In this document: in pieces, positions 24,868 through 33,105 of the stretch
Position numbering within the stretch: position 1 is the stretch's first letter
How the letters are laid out: every line of letters starts with the position of its first letter
DNA from: Bacteroidales bacterium
GTDB lineage: Bacteria > Bacteroidota > Bacteroidia > Bacteroidales > Prolixibacteraceae
Direction of reading: 5' to 3'
Assembly: GCA_015654795.1 (NCBI GenBank)
Contig: JAATGF010000014.1
Coordinates: 1-33,386 of the forward strand
DNA: 33,386 nucleotides
Notes under the pieces: generated by a model
What the model was told of the DNA's origin: nothing
What the model saw: the letters and a program-made list of their open reading frames with translations, nothing else
Databases searched by the model: none
Position numbers and translations under genes: made by a program

Positions 24868-25712
24868 ATAAAAGTAAATTAAACATTGAGACAATAAAGT
24901 CTGTTATCGATTATGCGCTAAAAGAGGATATCGGAAATGGCGACATCACAACCAATTCTCTGATTCCGACGGATTTGCAGACCAAAGCAACGATGACGGC
25001 CAAGTCAACAGGAGTAATTGCCGGGCTTGCAGTTGCAGAATATGTTTTTCGGACTCTGAGTACAGATATAACGTGGAAAACCTTTGTAAATGACGGGGAT
25101 AAAGTATCCAAGGGCGATCTGATCCTTGAAATTTCAGGATCGTACCGCGCATTATTAACCGGAGAACGAGTGGCGTTAAATTTCATGCAGCGCATGAGCG
25201 GAATTGCCACCATGACTGCGAGTTATGTAAATGCATTAAAGGATTTCAAAACAAAGATTCTCGATACACGGAAAACTGTTCCAGGTCTGCGTCTTTTGGA
25301 TAAATATGCAGTATTGACTGGCGGCGGCACAAACCATCGGATCGGACTTTACGATATGGTACTCATCAAAGACAATCACATTAAGATCGCCGGAGGAATT
25401 ACAAAAGCTGTCACACAAATTAAAGAGAATTTGCCCGACGGAATAAAAATAGAAGTCGAGACAACAACGATTAAAGAGGTGCTGGAAGCATTGGCCGTCG
25501 GGGTGGATATGATCATGCTCGACAACATGCCCAACAGTACTATGACCGAAAGCGTAAAGATAATTAATGGACGCGCCAAAGTTGAAGCATCGGGAAATAT
25601 GACAATGGAACGGCTTAAAGAGGTGGCTGCTACAGGAGTTGACTATATTTCCATCGGAGCGCTTACCCATTCTGTTGCAGCTTTTGATATTAGCATGAAT
25701 ATTGAATCCTAA
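24864..25712 (+). CDS. nadC: Nicotinate-nucleotide pyrophosphorylase (quinolinate phosphoribosyltransferase)
   Basis: A 282-residue enzyme that converts quinolinate and PRPP to nicotinate mononucleotide, CO2 and pyrophosphate in the cytoplasm. The N-terminal domain shows ALKEDIGNGDITTNSLIPTD. The barrel has ALLTGERVALNFMQRMSGIA, then KILDTRKTVPGLRLLDKYAV, the TGGGTNHRIGLYDMVLIKDN signature, IKIEVETTT, DMIMLDNMPN, VEASGNMTMERLKEVAATGV and DYISIGALTHS. All substrate-binding Arg, Lys and His positions of the family seem present. The gene starts within the nadB stop and is translationally coupled to it. Its product acts two steps after NadB in the same pathway. Confidence 0.97.
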   Translation: MNKSKLNIETIKSVIDYALKEDIGNGDITTNSLIPTDLQTKATMTAKSTGVIAGLAVAEYVFRTLSTDITWKTFVNDGDKVSKGDLILEISGSYRALLTGERVALNFMQRMSGIATMTASYVNALKDFKTKILDTRKTVPGLRLLDKYAVLTGGGTNHRIGLYDMVLIKDNHIKIAGGITKAVTQIKENLPDGIKIEVETTTIKEVLEALAVGVDMIMLDNMPNSTMTESVKIINGRAKVEASGNMTMERLKEVAATGVDYISIGALTHSVAAFDISMNIES

Positions 25713-26451
25713 GAAATTGAATTTAGTCATCGACATAGGAAATAGCCAGACCAAAGTAGCGGTATTCGATGCAGGGGAAATCGTGCAGATTATTTGCATG
25801 GAATCGCCTGGCATCGCGCGTCTCGACGATTTAAAGCGTAACTATCCCGCATTAAATCAGGCTATCCTTTCGTCGGTTGCCGAAGTTGACACACAATTTT
25901 TAAAAAAACTAAAAAAAGATTACCCTTTTTTCATCGAATTCAATCATCAAACAGCAGTTCCTATCGGAAACCTCTATGAGTCGAAAGAGACATTGGGGCT
26001 CGACAGGTTGGCCGCAGCAGTGGGAGGAATCGTGTTATTCCCGGGAAAAGAGCTTTTAGTGATTGATGCAGGTACCGCAATAACTTTTGATTTAGTTGAT
26101 AAAAACCACCATTTTCTGGGGGGGAATATCTCTCCCGGATTAAAAATGAGGTTCAGGGCGCTACACGAATTCACCAGTAAACTCCCTGAAATTGAGAGCT
26201 CAGCGCCTTGGCCGATTATCGGAAAAACAACAGAAGAGGCTATCCGTGCCGGGGTTCAAAACGGGATGATCTTCGAAATTGATGGGATGATCGACCATGT
26301 ACGAAAAGACTGGCCGGAGTGTCAGGTTATTTTAACCGGAGGTGATTTATTCTTTTTTGATAAAAAGTTAAAAAACACCATCTTTGTAAAATTTGAAATC
26401 ACCCTCATTGGGTTAAACAGAATTCTTGAATACAATGCTGAAAAAAATTAG
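25702..26451 (+). CDS. coaX: Type III pantothenate kinase
   Basis: About 249 residues; it phosphorylates pantothenate, the first step of CoA synthesis, in the cytoplasm. The ASKHA-fold motifs are clear: LVIDIGNSQTKVAVF at the start, TLGLDRLAAAVGG near residue 95, LLVIDAGTAITFDLVD near 118 and FLGGNISPGLKMRFRALHEF near 138, with a TGGDLFFF near 212. No ATG exists near the start. TTG at 25702 overlaps nadC by 11 bp; a TTG at 25717, 4 bp after nadC, would give MNLVIDIGNSQTKV, the commoner N-terminus. Either way it is tightly joined to nadC. Type III kinases are not inhibited by CoA in studied cases and use a monovalent cation. Confidence 0.94.
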   Translation: MNPKKLNLVIDIGNSQTKVAVFDAGEIVQIICMESPGIARLDDLKRNYPALNQAILSSVAEVDTQFLKKLKKDYPFFIEFNHQTAVPIGNLYESKETLGLDRLAAAVGGIVLFPGKELLVIDAGTAITFDLVDKNHHFLGGNISPGLKMRFRALHEFTSKLPEIESSAPWPIIGKTTEEAIRAGVQNGMIFEIDGMIDHVRKDWPECQVILTGGDLFFFDKKLKNTIFVKFEITLIGLNRILEYNAEKN

Positions 26452-27736
26452 TGTAACATTCGCAATTGCGACAGCCTTTTTACTGCTGCCTTCTGTTTTG
26501 AAAGCTCAGAATGAAAACAGCGCCAGCACCAGTTCGCCATATTCCCGTTATGGGATAGGAACGCTTAACGGAAACTCGCTGGGCAGAAGCGAAGCATTAG
26601 GCGGGATCGGCATTGGAACCCGCTATGGTTTTCAGATCAACACCGGAAATCCTGCCTCGTATACCGCTATCGATACCATGACCTTTCTGATGGAATTTGG
26701 AGTCAGTTCCAAACATACCAGTTATGAGTCGGCAGATAAGAAAAATGGAGCAAACGATGTGAACTTTAATTATCTGGCATTTTCATTTCCCATAAAAAAA
26801 TGGTGGGCCACAGCATTCGGGCTAATGCCATTATCTGAGAAGGGCTACAACATTGCAGCTACCGAAGAATCAACAAACGGAGTCACCTCAACAACAATCA
26901 GTGGTACAGGCACCCTCTCGAAAGCTTTTCTTGGGAATGCTTTTAAAATTGGTAAAAACCTGTCTGTTGGTGTAAATGCCTGGTATTTATTTGGCACATT
27001 GTCCGATAGCTATTATTTATACTTTCCCAACGATGGCTCCGCTTACGATTACTCACTGGATAAGAAACTAACGGTACACAATTTTGGCTTTTCCGCAGGA
27101 TTACAATATACGTGGAAAACAAAAAATAAAAACGAATGGACTTTTGGTGCAGTTTTCGAACCAAAACAAAATATGTCGTCAAAGTATGTCATACATGAAG
27201 AGCGGGCCCTCTTCCGCGGCTCTTCAACCACCGCCCCGATTATTGACACGCTTTCACATACCGAAGGCGATAAAGGGCTGGCGCTTCCATTAAGCATTGG
27301 CGCAGGCTTCTCATATTCTTTCAAAAATAAGATTATTTTCGGCGCTGATGTCTATCATCAAAAATGGAGTGATGTATCATTTTTAGGAAGTCCTTCGCAA
27401 GGACAAAATATGACCAACAGTACCCGCTACTCTTCCGGAATAGAAATCACTCCTGATGCATATTCAATCAGAAGTTATTGGTCCAGAATACAGTACAGAG
27501 CAGGGTGCTTCTACGAAAACTCCTATATAACTATTAATGGACAACAGATTAACGGATATGGAGTCACATTTGGTTTAGGATTGCCATTCAGTCGTGCACT
27601 TTCGTCGCTGAACTTATCAGCTGAACTCGGAAGATTAGGTACAACTGATAATAATCTGATCAGAGAGTCGTACGCTAAATTTACACTCCATCTTCTTTTG
27701 CATGACAGATGGTTTATTAAGAGAAAATTCGATTAA
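26435..27736 (+). CDS. Outer-membrane beta-barrel protein of unknown function
   Basis: A 433-residue protein with signal peptide MLKKISVTFAIATAFLLLPS ending near LKAQ. Then comes SSPYSRYGIGTLNGNS, a motif I recall from a family of Bacteroidota outer-membrane proteins distantly like FadL/long-chain transporters. Alternating strands with aromatic ends continue through the protein (WWATAFGLMPLSEKGYNI, LSVGVNAWYLFGTLSDSYYL, WTFGAVFEPKQNMSSKYV, IIFGADVYHQKWSDVSF). The frame extends to a TTG at 26426; ATG at 26435 is the better start. It overlaps coaX by 17 bp. Its constant company with coaX, lptC and ppiD in related genomes, as I remember it, suggests a housekeeping envelope role. The substrate or partner is unknown. 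Confidence 0.85.
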   Translation: MLKKISVTFAIATAFLLLPSVLKAQNENSASTSSPYSRYGIGTLNGNSLGRSEALGGIGIGTRYGFQINTGNPASYTAIDTMTFLMEFGVSSKHTSYESADKKNGANDVNFNYLAFSFPIKKWWATAFGLMPLSEKGYNIAATEESTNGVTSTTISGTGTLSKAFLGNAFKIGKNLSVGVNAWYLFGTLSDSYYLYFPNDGSAYDYSLDKKLTVHNFGFSAGLQYTWKTKNKNEWTFGAVFEPKQNMSSKYVIHEERALFRGSSTTAPIIDTLSHTEGDKGLALPLSIGAGFSYSFKNKIIFGADVYHQKWSDVSFLGSPSQGQNMTNSTRYSSGIEITPDAYSIRSYWSRIQYRAGCFYENSYITINGQQINGYGVTFGLGLPFSRALSSLNLSAELGRLGTTDNNLIRESYAKFTLHLLLHDRWFIKRKFD

Positions 27737-27793
27737 GAGGCATTTTTTTAATCTATAAAGCACGAAGCACTCATAAAGCAGGAGATTTGATTA

Positions 27794-28405
27794 ATGGAAG
27801 TACAACAACAGTATGTCTTCGTTAGATTTATCAGAAAGTTGCAGCTCTGTAAAAATATAAGTATTGTCGTCCTCTCATTGTGGGCGGCAATGCTCATTTT
27901 TTCGTGTAGCTCAAAAGTTGCTTCCGATATACCGACAGATTTGATTAGTGCAAAAAAAACACCATCAGTAGAAGCAACTGATTTTCAGACATATTATACC
28001 GACTCCGGAATTGTACGATACTTTCTGAAGACTCCGAAGTTGCTGATCTTTGATCAGGAAAAGGAACCTTATAAGGAATTTCCTGAAGGGTTCCATCTAC
28101 AACAATTTGACGAAAACAGAAAAATTATCTCCGAATTATCTGCCAACTATGGGAAAAACTTCGCTATCGAGCAAAAATGGCTGGCAACAGGAAATGTTGT
28201 GATGGTAAATAATAAAGGCGATACATTGCGTACAGAAGAATTGATTTACCTCGTCAAGGAAGAACGGATTTATTCTGATAAATTTGTCAACATTAAGAAA
28301 GGTGATCAAAACATTACGGGAACCGGGGGATTTGAATCAGATACACAAATGACAAAGTGGACCTTTAAAAAAACAAGGGGACAAATTTATGTCGACGAAA
28401 AGTAA
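27794..28405 (+). CDS. lptC: LptC-like LPS export protein (lipoprotein)
   Basis: A 203-residue protein. The N-terminus carries a hydrophobic stretch ending in LIFSC, with Cys38 as a probable lipidation site, instead of the transmembrane anchor of E. coli LptC. The remaining part is a beta-jellyroll of the LptC/OstA type: FQTYYTDSGIVRYFLKTPKL, EFPEGFHLQQFDENRKIISE, LSANYGKNFAIEQKWLATGN, VVMVNNKGDTLRTEELIYL and the closing ITGTGGFESDTQMTKWTFKK. LptC takes LPS from the LptBFG extractor and passes it to LptA across the periplasm. Gene order with an outer-membrane protein before and a CNNM protein after fits envelope assembly. The long basic leader before the signal (about 20 residues) is odd, and a later start is possible. 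Confidence 0.85.
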   Translation: MEVQQQYVFVRFIRKLQLCKNISIVVLSLWAAMLIFSCSSKVASDIPTDLISAKKTPSVEATDFQTYYTDSGIVRYFLKTPKLLIFDQEKEPYKEFPEGFHLQQFDENRKIISELSANYGKNFAIEQKWLATGNVVMVNNKGDTLRTEELIYLVKEERIYSDKFVNIKKGDQNITGTGGFESDTQMTKWTFKKTRGQIYVDEK

Positions 28406-28421
28406 TGTCGGATAAAAATCA

Positions 28422-29690
28422 ATGAACGAGCTTATAATCATAACAGGAACACTAATAGCTTCTGCCTTCTTTTCGGGTATGGAGATTGCTTTTGTTTCGT
28501 CGGACAAACTGAGATTAGAGCTTGATAAAAGTAAGAATCTTATTAATGCTCAAATAATCACTAAGTTTCTTCAAACTCCGGGGCAATTTATTGCCACAAT
28601 GCTGGTGGGCAATAATATCGCTCTTGTCGTTTACAGTTTGTCATTTGCCGGGGTACTCGACAAGGCTATGTCTGGTTATGGGATGAACGACTCGTTCCGT
28701 TTATTCATCCAGACAGTTATCTCTACAATGATTATCCTTATTGTTGCCGAGTTTTTACCTAAAACGGTCTTTAAGTTTAAAAACAATCAGGCGCTAAATC
28801 GTTTATCGGTTCCCGCAGCTTTTTTCTATTATTTGTTCTACCCCATTACGAGTCTTTCGCTCTGGATCTCTAAATTTCTTCTTAAACATTTGGTACATGC
28901 AGAGATTGGTCCAAAACAGGAACAACGTGTATTCGGGAAGACCGATCTGGATCATTTTCTTGGTGAAATGGAAGATTTTCAGGGAACCAGCCAGCACGAT
29001 TTTGATAGTGAGATAAAACTGTTCAGAAACGCCCTCGATTTTTCAAAAATCAAAATCCGCGATTGTATGGTTCCACGCCCCGAGATTGAACTTATTGAAA
29101 TAAATGCCGGGATTGAGCATTTAAAACAAAAATTCATTGATACGGGTTTTTCGAAGATTTTAGTTTTTAAAGAGAAAAGCGATAACATTGTTGGGTACGC
29201 CCACTCTTCAGATCTTTTCAATAATCCGGAAAACATTGAGTCCTGTCTTCGGAAAGTATCCTTTGTTCCCGAAACCATGGAGGCCAACAAACTACTTGCC
29301 AAGCTCCTTCGCGAGCATAAAAGCACGGCGCTTGTCGTTGACGAATTTGGCGGAATTGCGGGAATGATCACAACTGAAGATATTCTGGAGGAGATATTTG
29401 GTGAAATTGAAGACGAACATGATACACCTAATATTATTTCTAAAAAAGTATCCGAGAATCATTTTATACTTTCGGGCCGACTTGGTGTCGAGGAGATCAA
29501 CGAGACTTATAATACTAATTTACAAAAAGATAACAGCTATGAAACATTGGCAGGATATCTTCTTTATCACCATCCAAGTTTCCCGAAAGTCAATACAATT
29601 TTATTAATCGGGAAATACGAATTTAAAATATTGCGTTGTTCAAAAACGAGAATAGAGCTTGTGGAGATGAAATTGGCAGGAAGTATTTAA
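28422..29690 (+). CDS. CNNM/CBS-domain (HlyC/CorC-type) membrane protein
   Basis: A 422-residue protein. Residues about 1-190 form the DUF21/CNNM membrane domain, with SAFFSGMEIAFVSSDKLRLE, the GNNIALVVYSLSFAG stretch and a LIVAEFLPKTVFK helix. A tandem CBS pair follows (about 210-330), starting IRDCMVPRPEIELIEINAGI and ending in STALVVDEFGGIAGMITTED. The CorC_HlyC domain closes it (about 345-420, with FILSGRLGVEEINETYNTNL and SYETLAGYLLYHH). Characterised relatives export Mg2+ or regulate divalent cation balance; the old name hemolysin is misleading. It follows lptC by 16 bp and is probably in the same transcript. GldE is a paralogue in this phylum; I cannot exclude that kinship from the sequence alone. 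Confidence 0.9.
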   Translation: MNELIIITGTLIASAFFSGMEIAFVSSDKLRLELDKSKNLINAQIITKFLQTPGQFIATMLVGNNIALVVYSLSFAGVLDKAMSGYGMNDSFRLFIQTVISTMIILIVAEFLPKTVFKFKNNQALNRLSVPAAFFYYLFYPITSLSLWISKFLLKHLVHAEIGPKQEQRVFGKTDLDHFLGEMEDFQGTSQHDFDSEIKLFRNALDFSKIKIRDCMVPRPEIELIEINAGIEHLKQKFIDTGFSKILVFKEKSDNIVGYAHSSDLFNNPENIESCLRKVSFVPETMEANKLLAKLLREHKSTALVVDEFGGIAGMITTEDILEEIFGEIEDEHDTPNIISKKVSENHFILSGRLGVEEINETYNTNLQKDNSYETLAGYLLYHHPSFPKVNTILLIGKYEFKILRCSKTRIELVEMKLAGSI

Positions 29691-29728
29691 TATTCACGAA
29701 TCCTCAGTAATTCAAAGTTGAATTTTAC

Positions 29729-29736
29729 TATATTCG
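29729..29736 (+). promoter_or_regulatory. Possible -7 element before the ppiD-like gene
   Basis: TATATTCG fits TAnnTTTG at all but one position and lies 49 bp before the ATG at 29786. No clear upstream box was found at the usual spacing. Confidence 0.3.
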
Positions 29737-29785
29737 TACCCTCATAAACTAAAAGAAAAAGTAATTTTTAAGTAACCAAATATCG

Positions 29786-31894
29786 ATGGCAACATTACAG
29801 AAAATCAGGAACCGCGCCGGAATTGCGATTGCAATATTTATTGGATTGGCGCTCGCAGCATTTATTCTCGGCGACTTGTTTAAATCAACAAGTTCGATTA
29901 CGCGCGGCAAACAAATGGAATTAGCTCAAGTTGATGGAAAAACAATCACCTATCCCGAATTTCAGGCTAAAGTAAGTGAGCTGGAAGAAATCTACAAAAT
30001 GAATTCAGGTAAAACTTCACTTGATGCACAAACAACCGAGCAGATCAGAGAACAGACATGGCAGAACATGGTGCGAAATCTCACGATGAAAGATATCTAT
30101 GACGAATTGGGAATAGGTGTCTGTTCGGCTGAACTTTTTGATATGGTGCAGGGAAAGAATCCACATGCCATTATTCAAAGTATCTTCCGCGATCCGAACA
30201 CAGGAACACTGAACCGTCCCGCCCTGATTCAGTTCTTAAAATACCAACAGACAAACAGCGCCGGCAAGGAACGCAGCTACTGGTTATTCATTGAAAACCA
30301 AATTATCGAAGAACGTTCATTTTCAAAATACAACAACCTGCTGGCAAAAGGGATTTACGTAACAACAGACGAAGCAAAAAGCGATCTTAAAGGACGTAAC
30401 CATCAGGCAAATATCCAGTTTGTGGCAAAACCGTTTTCTTCAGTTTTGGATAGTGATGTAAAAGTGTCAGACGAAGAGCTTAAAGATTATTACGAAAAAA
30501 ACAAAGAGAACTACAAACAGGAAAACAACAGAAACATTGAGTATGTTTCGTTCCCCGTTGTTGCATCAAAAACAGACGAAGATAAGCTGATTAAATGGTG
30601 TAACGATATAAAAGCCGAATTTGCGACAGTCGAAGATCCCGCTGCATTTGTAAATATCAATTCTGATGTACCTTTCGATGACTCTTTCTTCAAACAAGGC
30701 GATCTCTCTCCGGAATTGGGCGCATTCGCTTTTACAGGTAAAGTCGGAGACATCTACGGACCATACAAGGATGACAAAAGCTGGAAGTTGGCTAAAATCC
30801 AAAAATTTGAAGAACTCCCCGATTCAGTCGAAACCCGTCATATCTTAATTCGCGTAAATTCACAGGAAGAATTAAACAAGGCAACGGCTAAGATCGACAG
30901 CATCAAAAACCTCATTCTTGTAAAAGGTCAAAAATTTGAAGATATTGCGCGTACAAATTCCGAAGATACCGGATCTGCCAATAATGGCGGAAGCGTTGGA
31001 TGGATGCGTCGCGGAATGATGGTAAAACCATTTGAAGATGCTGCTTTCTTCGGAAAAGTCAATGACCTTCAGATCGTTAAAACACAATTCGGAATTCATC
31101 TGCTTCAGGTGACGAGTAGGGGAAAGACTGCTCCTAATGTTCAGCTGGCAATTATTAATCGCGCTATCGAGCCAAGCAGTCAAACTTACCAGGCAACATA
31201 TACTGCCGCATCAAAATTTGCAAGCGAAAATCAGGATGTAAAGAAATTCGATGCCGCCATCGCTGCACAAGGCTTGACCAAACGAATAGCAAATGTTCGC
31301 GAAAACGACAAGGAGATTGCAGGATTACAAAATTCACGTGTATTGATTCGTGCCGCATACAAAGCTAAAACAGGATCACTCATTTTAAGTACCGAAGGGA
31401 CCCCAATATTCGAACTTGGCGATCAGTTCGTTATTGCAACGATGACCGGTGAACAGGAAACGGGAATTGCAGCATTTAGCGTTGTAAAACCCCGTGTTGA
31501 ACTTGAAGTTAAAAAGGCAAAAAAGGCACAACAACTCATCGAAAAGATGTCCGGGAAAACCGATCTTGCACAATTAGCAGCAAGTCTTGGTGTTTCGGTT
31601 GGCGAAGCTCAGAATATTAACTTCGAATCGTCCTCAATTCCAGGTGTTGGTTACGAACCCGCCATTGCAGGTGCTGCAACAGTACTCGAAGCAAATCAGG
31701 TTTCAAAACCGGTAGCAGGAACCAGCGGGGTTTATGTAGTGAAAGCAACCAGTGTTACTGTAGGAACAGATCAGGACATAAAAGCAGACAGACAAAGGTT
31801 GGCTGCATCAGTTAACTATCGTGCAAATATGATTGCATTCGAAGCATTACGCGAAAATGCCAAAATTGTCGACAAACGCTCAAAGTTCTATTAA
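29786..31894 (+). CDS. ppiD: PpiD-like periplasmic chaperone / peptidyl-prolyl isomerase
   Basis: A 702-residue membrane-anchored chaperone. Residues about 12-30 are the single N-terminal anchor (AGIAIAIFIGLALAAFILGD). A SurA-N-like helical region follows (about 45-240, ELAQVDGKTITYPEFQAKVS). A parvulin-type PPIase domain spans about 348-443, with VETRHILIRVNSQEELNKAT, FEDIARTNSEDTGSANNGGS, VGWMRRGMMVKPFEDAAFFG and VKTQFGIHLLQVTS. A second, degenerate parvulin-like region may lie further on. The protein should help newly exported proteins fold at the Sec translocon. PpiD-like proteins of this phylum are longer than the 623 residues of E. coli PpiD. A strong terminator follows the stop. Confidence 0.92.
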   Translation: MATLQKIRNRAGIAIAIFIGLALAAFILGDLFKSTSSITRGKQMELAQVDGKTITYPEFQAKVSELEEIYKMNSGKTSLDAQTTEQIREQTWQNMVRNLTMKDIYDELGIGVCSAELFDMVQGKNPHAIIQSIFRDPNTGTLNRPALIQFLKYQQTNSAGKERSYWLFIENQIIEERSFSKYNNLLAKGIYVTTDEAKSDLKGRNHQANIQFVAKPFSSVLDSDVKVSDEELKDYYEKNKENYKQENNRNIEYVSFPVVASKTDEDKLIKWCNDIKAEFATVEDPAAFVNINSDVPFDDSFFKQGDLSPELGAFAFTGKVGDIYGPYKDDKSWKLAKIQKFEELPDSVETRHILIRVNSQEELNKATAKIDSIKNLILVKGQKFEDIARTNSEDTGSANNGGSVGWMRRGMMVKPFEDAAFFGKVNDLQIVKTQFGIHLLQVTSRGKTAPNVQLAIINRAIEPSSQTYQATYTAASKFASENQDVKKFDAAIAAQGLTKRIANVRENDKEIAGLQNSRVLIRAAYKAKTGSLILSTEGTPIFELGDQFVIATMTGEQETGIAAFSVVKPRVELEVKKAKKAQQLIEKMSGKTDLAQLAASLGVSVGEAQNINFESSSIPGVGYEPAIAGAATVLEANQVSKPVAGTSGVYVVKATSVTVGTDQDIKADRQRLAASVNYRANMIAFEALRENAKIVDKRSKFY

Positions 31895-31915
31895 TTGATA
31901 AGATATATTCTTCAT

Positions 31916-31947
31916 AAAAAAAGCCGCTTGAACAGCGGCTTTTTTTA
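31916..31947. terminator. Rho-independent terminator after ppiD
   Basis: AGCCGCT and AGCGGCT form a perfect stem around TGAAC, preceded by seven A and followed by seven T. The A and T tracts let it act in both directions, so it can stop both the ppiD transcript and the converging lacI-type transcript, whose stop codon is about 140 bp further right. Confidence 0.9.
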
Positions 31948-32088
31948 TGACATATAATGACTTAAGTACCAGAAATGAAACAATGTCGAATTCTTCAACC
32001 GAGATAATGGCAACCAAACGATGCAGGATTTTTTCCCGGCCATTCTTACATCATCCTCTCTCGCGCTGTCTCCTCTTTTCTCATCCGC

Positions 32089-33105
32089 TCATTTTCTTAC
32101 CGATGACTCCCTGATTACAAGTTTTGTTTTCAGTTCAACCGATTTCGGAGGTAGGCCGATGTTTTCAGTCAGCTCGAAAAAAAGATTAGCCGCAACCTTT
32201 CCCATTTCATTCGTTGGATGCATCACCGAGGTAAGCATTGGGTGCACAACTGTGGCATGAAACTCGTCAGTAAAACCCACAAGTAAAATATCCTTAGGTA
32301 CAGACAACCCGAATTTCCGGATCTCTTTCATTGCCGCAAAAACAACAGTGTCGTTAATACCAAAAATTGCATCAGGCGGAGTTGGGAGCATTAAGAGCTT
32401 TCGCGTAGCAATTGCTGCGGACAACGGACTAAGATCACACTTCTCCAGATATTCAGGACAGAATTCAAGTCCGCAATCAGCTAAACCTTGTAAGTATCCC
32501 ATTCGTCGTTCAGCCGAGATATTGAGATGATCAGGGCCGGAAATATAAGCAATCCGATGGGCATTATTCTCGTAGAAATGGTGAGTTATTCCACGGGCTG
32601 CTTCAAAACTGTCGGCAGTAACTGTCGGAACCTTATCTTTAAGACATACTCTATCGAAAAAAACCAGCGGCATCTCTGCTTCAATAATCTGCTCAAAATG
32701 AGAATAATCGGTGGTTTCCTGCGAAATGCAAACAATAAAACCTTCAACCCGCGCCTTCATTAAGTTCGCGATATTCTCTTTTTCCTTTAGGTACAATTCA
32801 TTTGAAGGTGAAACAATTACAAAATACCCCTTCTCTTTTGCCACCTCTTCGATACCGGAAATTACAGACGAAAAGAAATGCGTTAACAGATCTGGCACAA
32901 TTACGCCGATCATTTTGGTGTGTTGCTTCAATAACCCCATCGCCATAGGGTTTGGCGAATAGTTTCGTAATCCGGCCAATTCTTTTATCCTGACAATCAT
33001 CTCATCACTGATGTCGGGATGATCCCTTAGCCCTCTTGAAACCGTTGAGATCGAAACCCCAAGCTCTTTCGCAATATCTTTAAGCGATATCCTCCGTTTG
33101 ACCAT
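32089..33105 (-). CDS. LacI-family transcriptional regulator
   Basis: A 338-residue repressor of standard length. The N-terminal DNA-binding part is RRISLKDIAKELGVSISTVS followed by RGLRDHPDISDEM and the hinge helix RNYSPNPMAMGLLKQHTKMI. The core is a periplasmic-binding-protein-like sensor (about 62-335) with IGVIVPDLLTHFFSSVISGI, MPLVFFDRVC, HRIAYISGPDHLNISAERRM, DAIFGINDTVVFAAMKEIRK and VGFTDEFHATVVHPMLTSVM. The sensor fold binds a sugar or related small molecule, but the effector is not readable. It is transcribed towards the ppiD terminator and away from the right edge; its targets probably lie beyond that edge. Confidence 0.95.
   Translation of the reverse strand: MVKRRISLKDIAKELGVSISTVSRGLRDHPDISDEMIVRIKELAGLRNYSPNPMAMGLLKQHTKMIGVIVPDLLTHFFSSVISGIEEVAKEKGYFVIVSPSNELYLKEKENIANLMKARVEGFIVCISQETTDYSHFEQIIEAEMPLVFFDRVCLKDKVPTVTADSFEAARGITHHFYENNAHRIAYISGPDHLNISAERRMGYLQGLADCGLEFCPEYLEKCDLSPLSAAIATRKLLMLPTPPDAIFGINDTVVFAAMKEIRKFGLSVPKDILLVGFTDEFHATVVHPMLTSVMHPTNEMGKVAANLFFELTENIGLPPKSVELKTKLVIRESSVRK

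Noticed and set aside
25236..25814. Minus-strand frame of 192 codons
   Set aside because: It is antisense to nadC and coaX, both of which have clear enzyme motifs.
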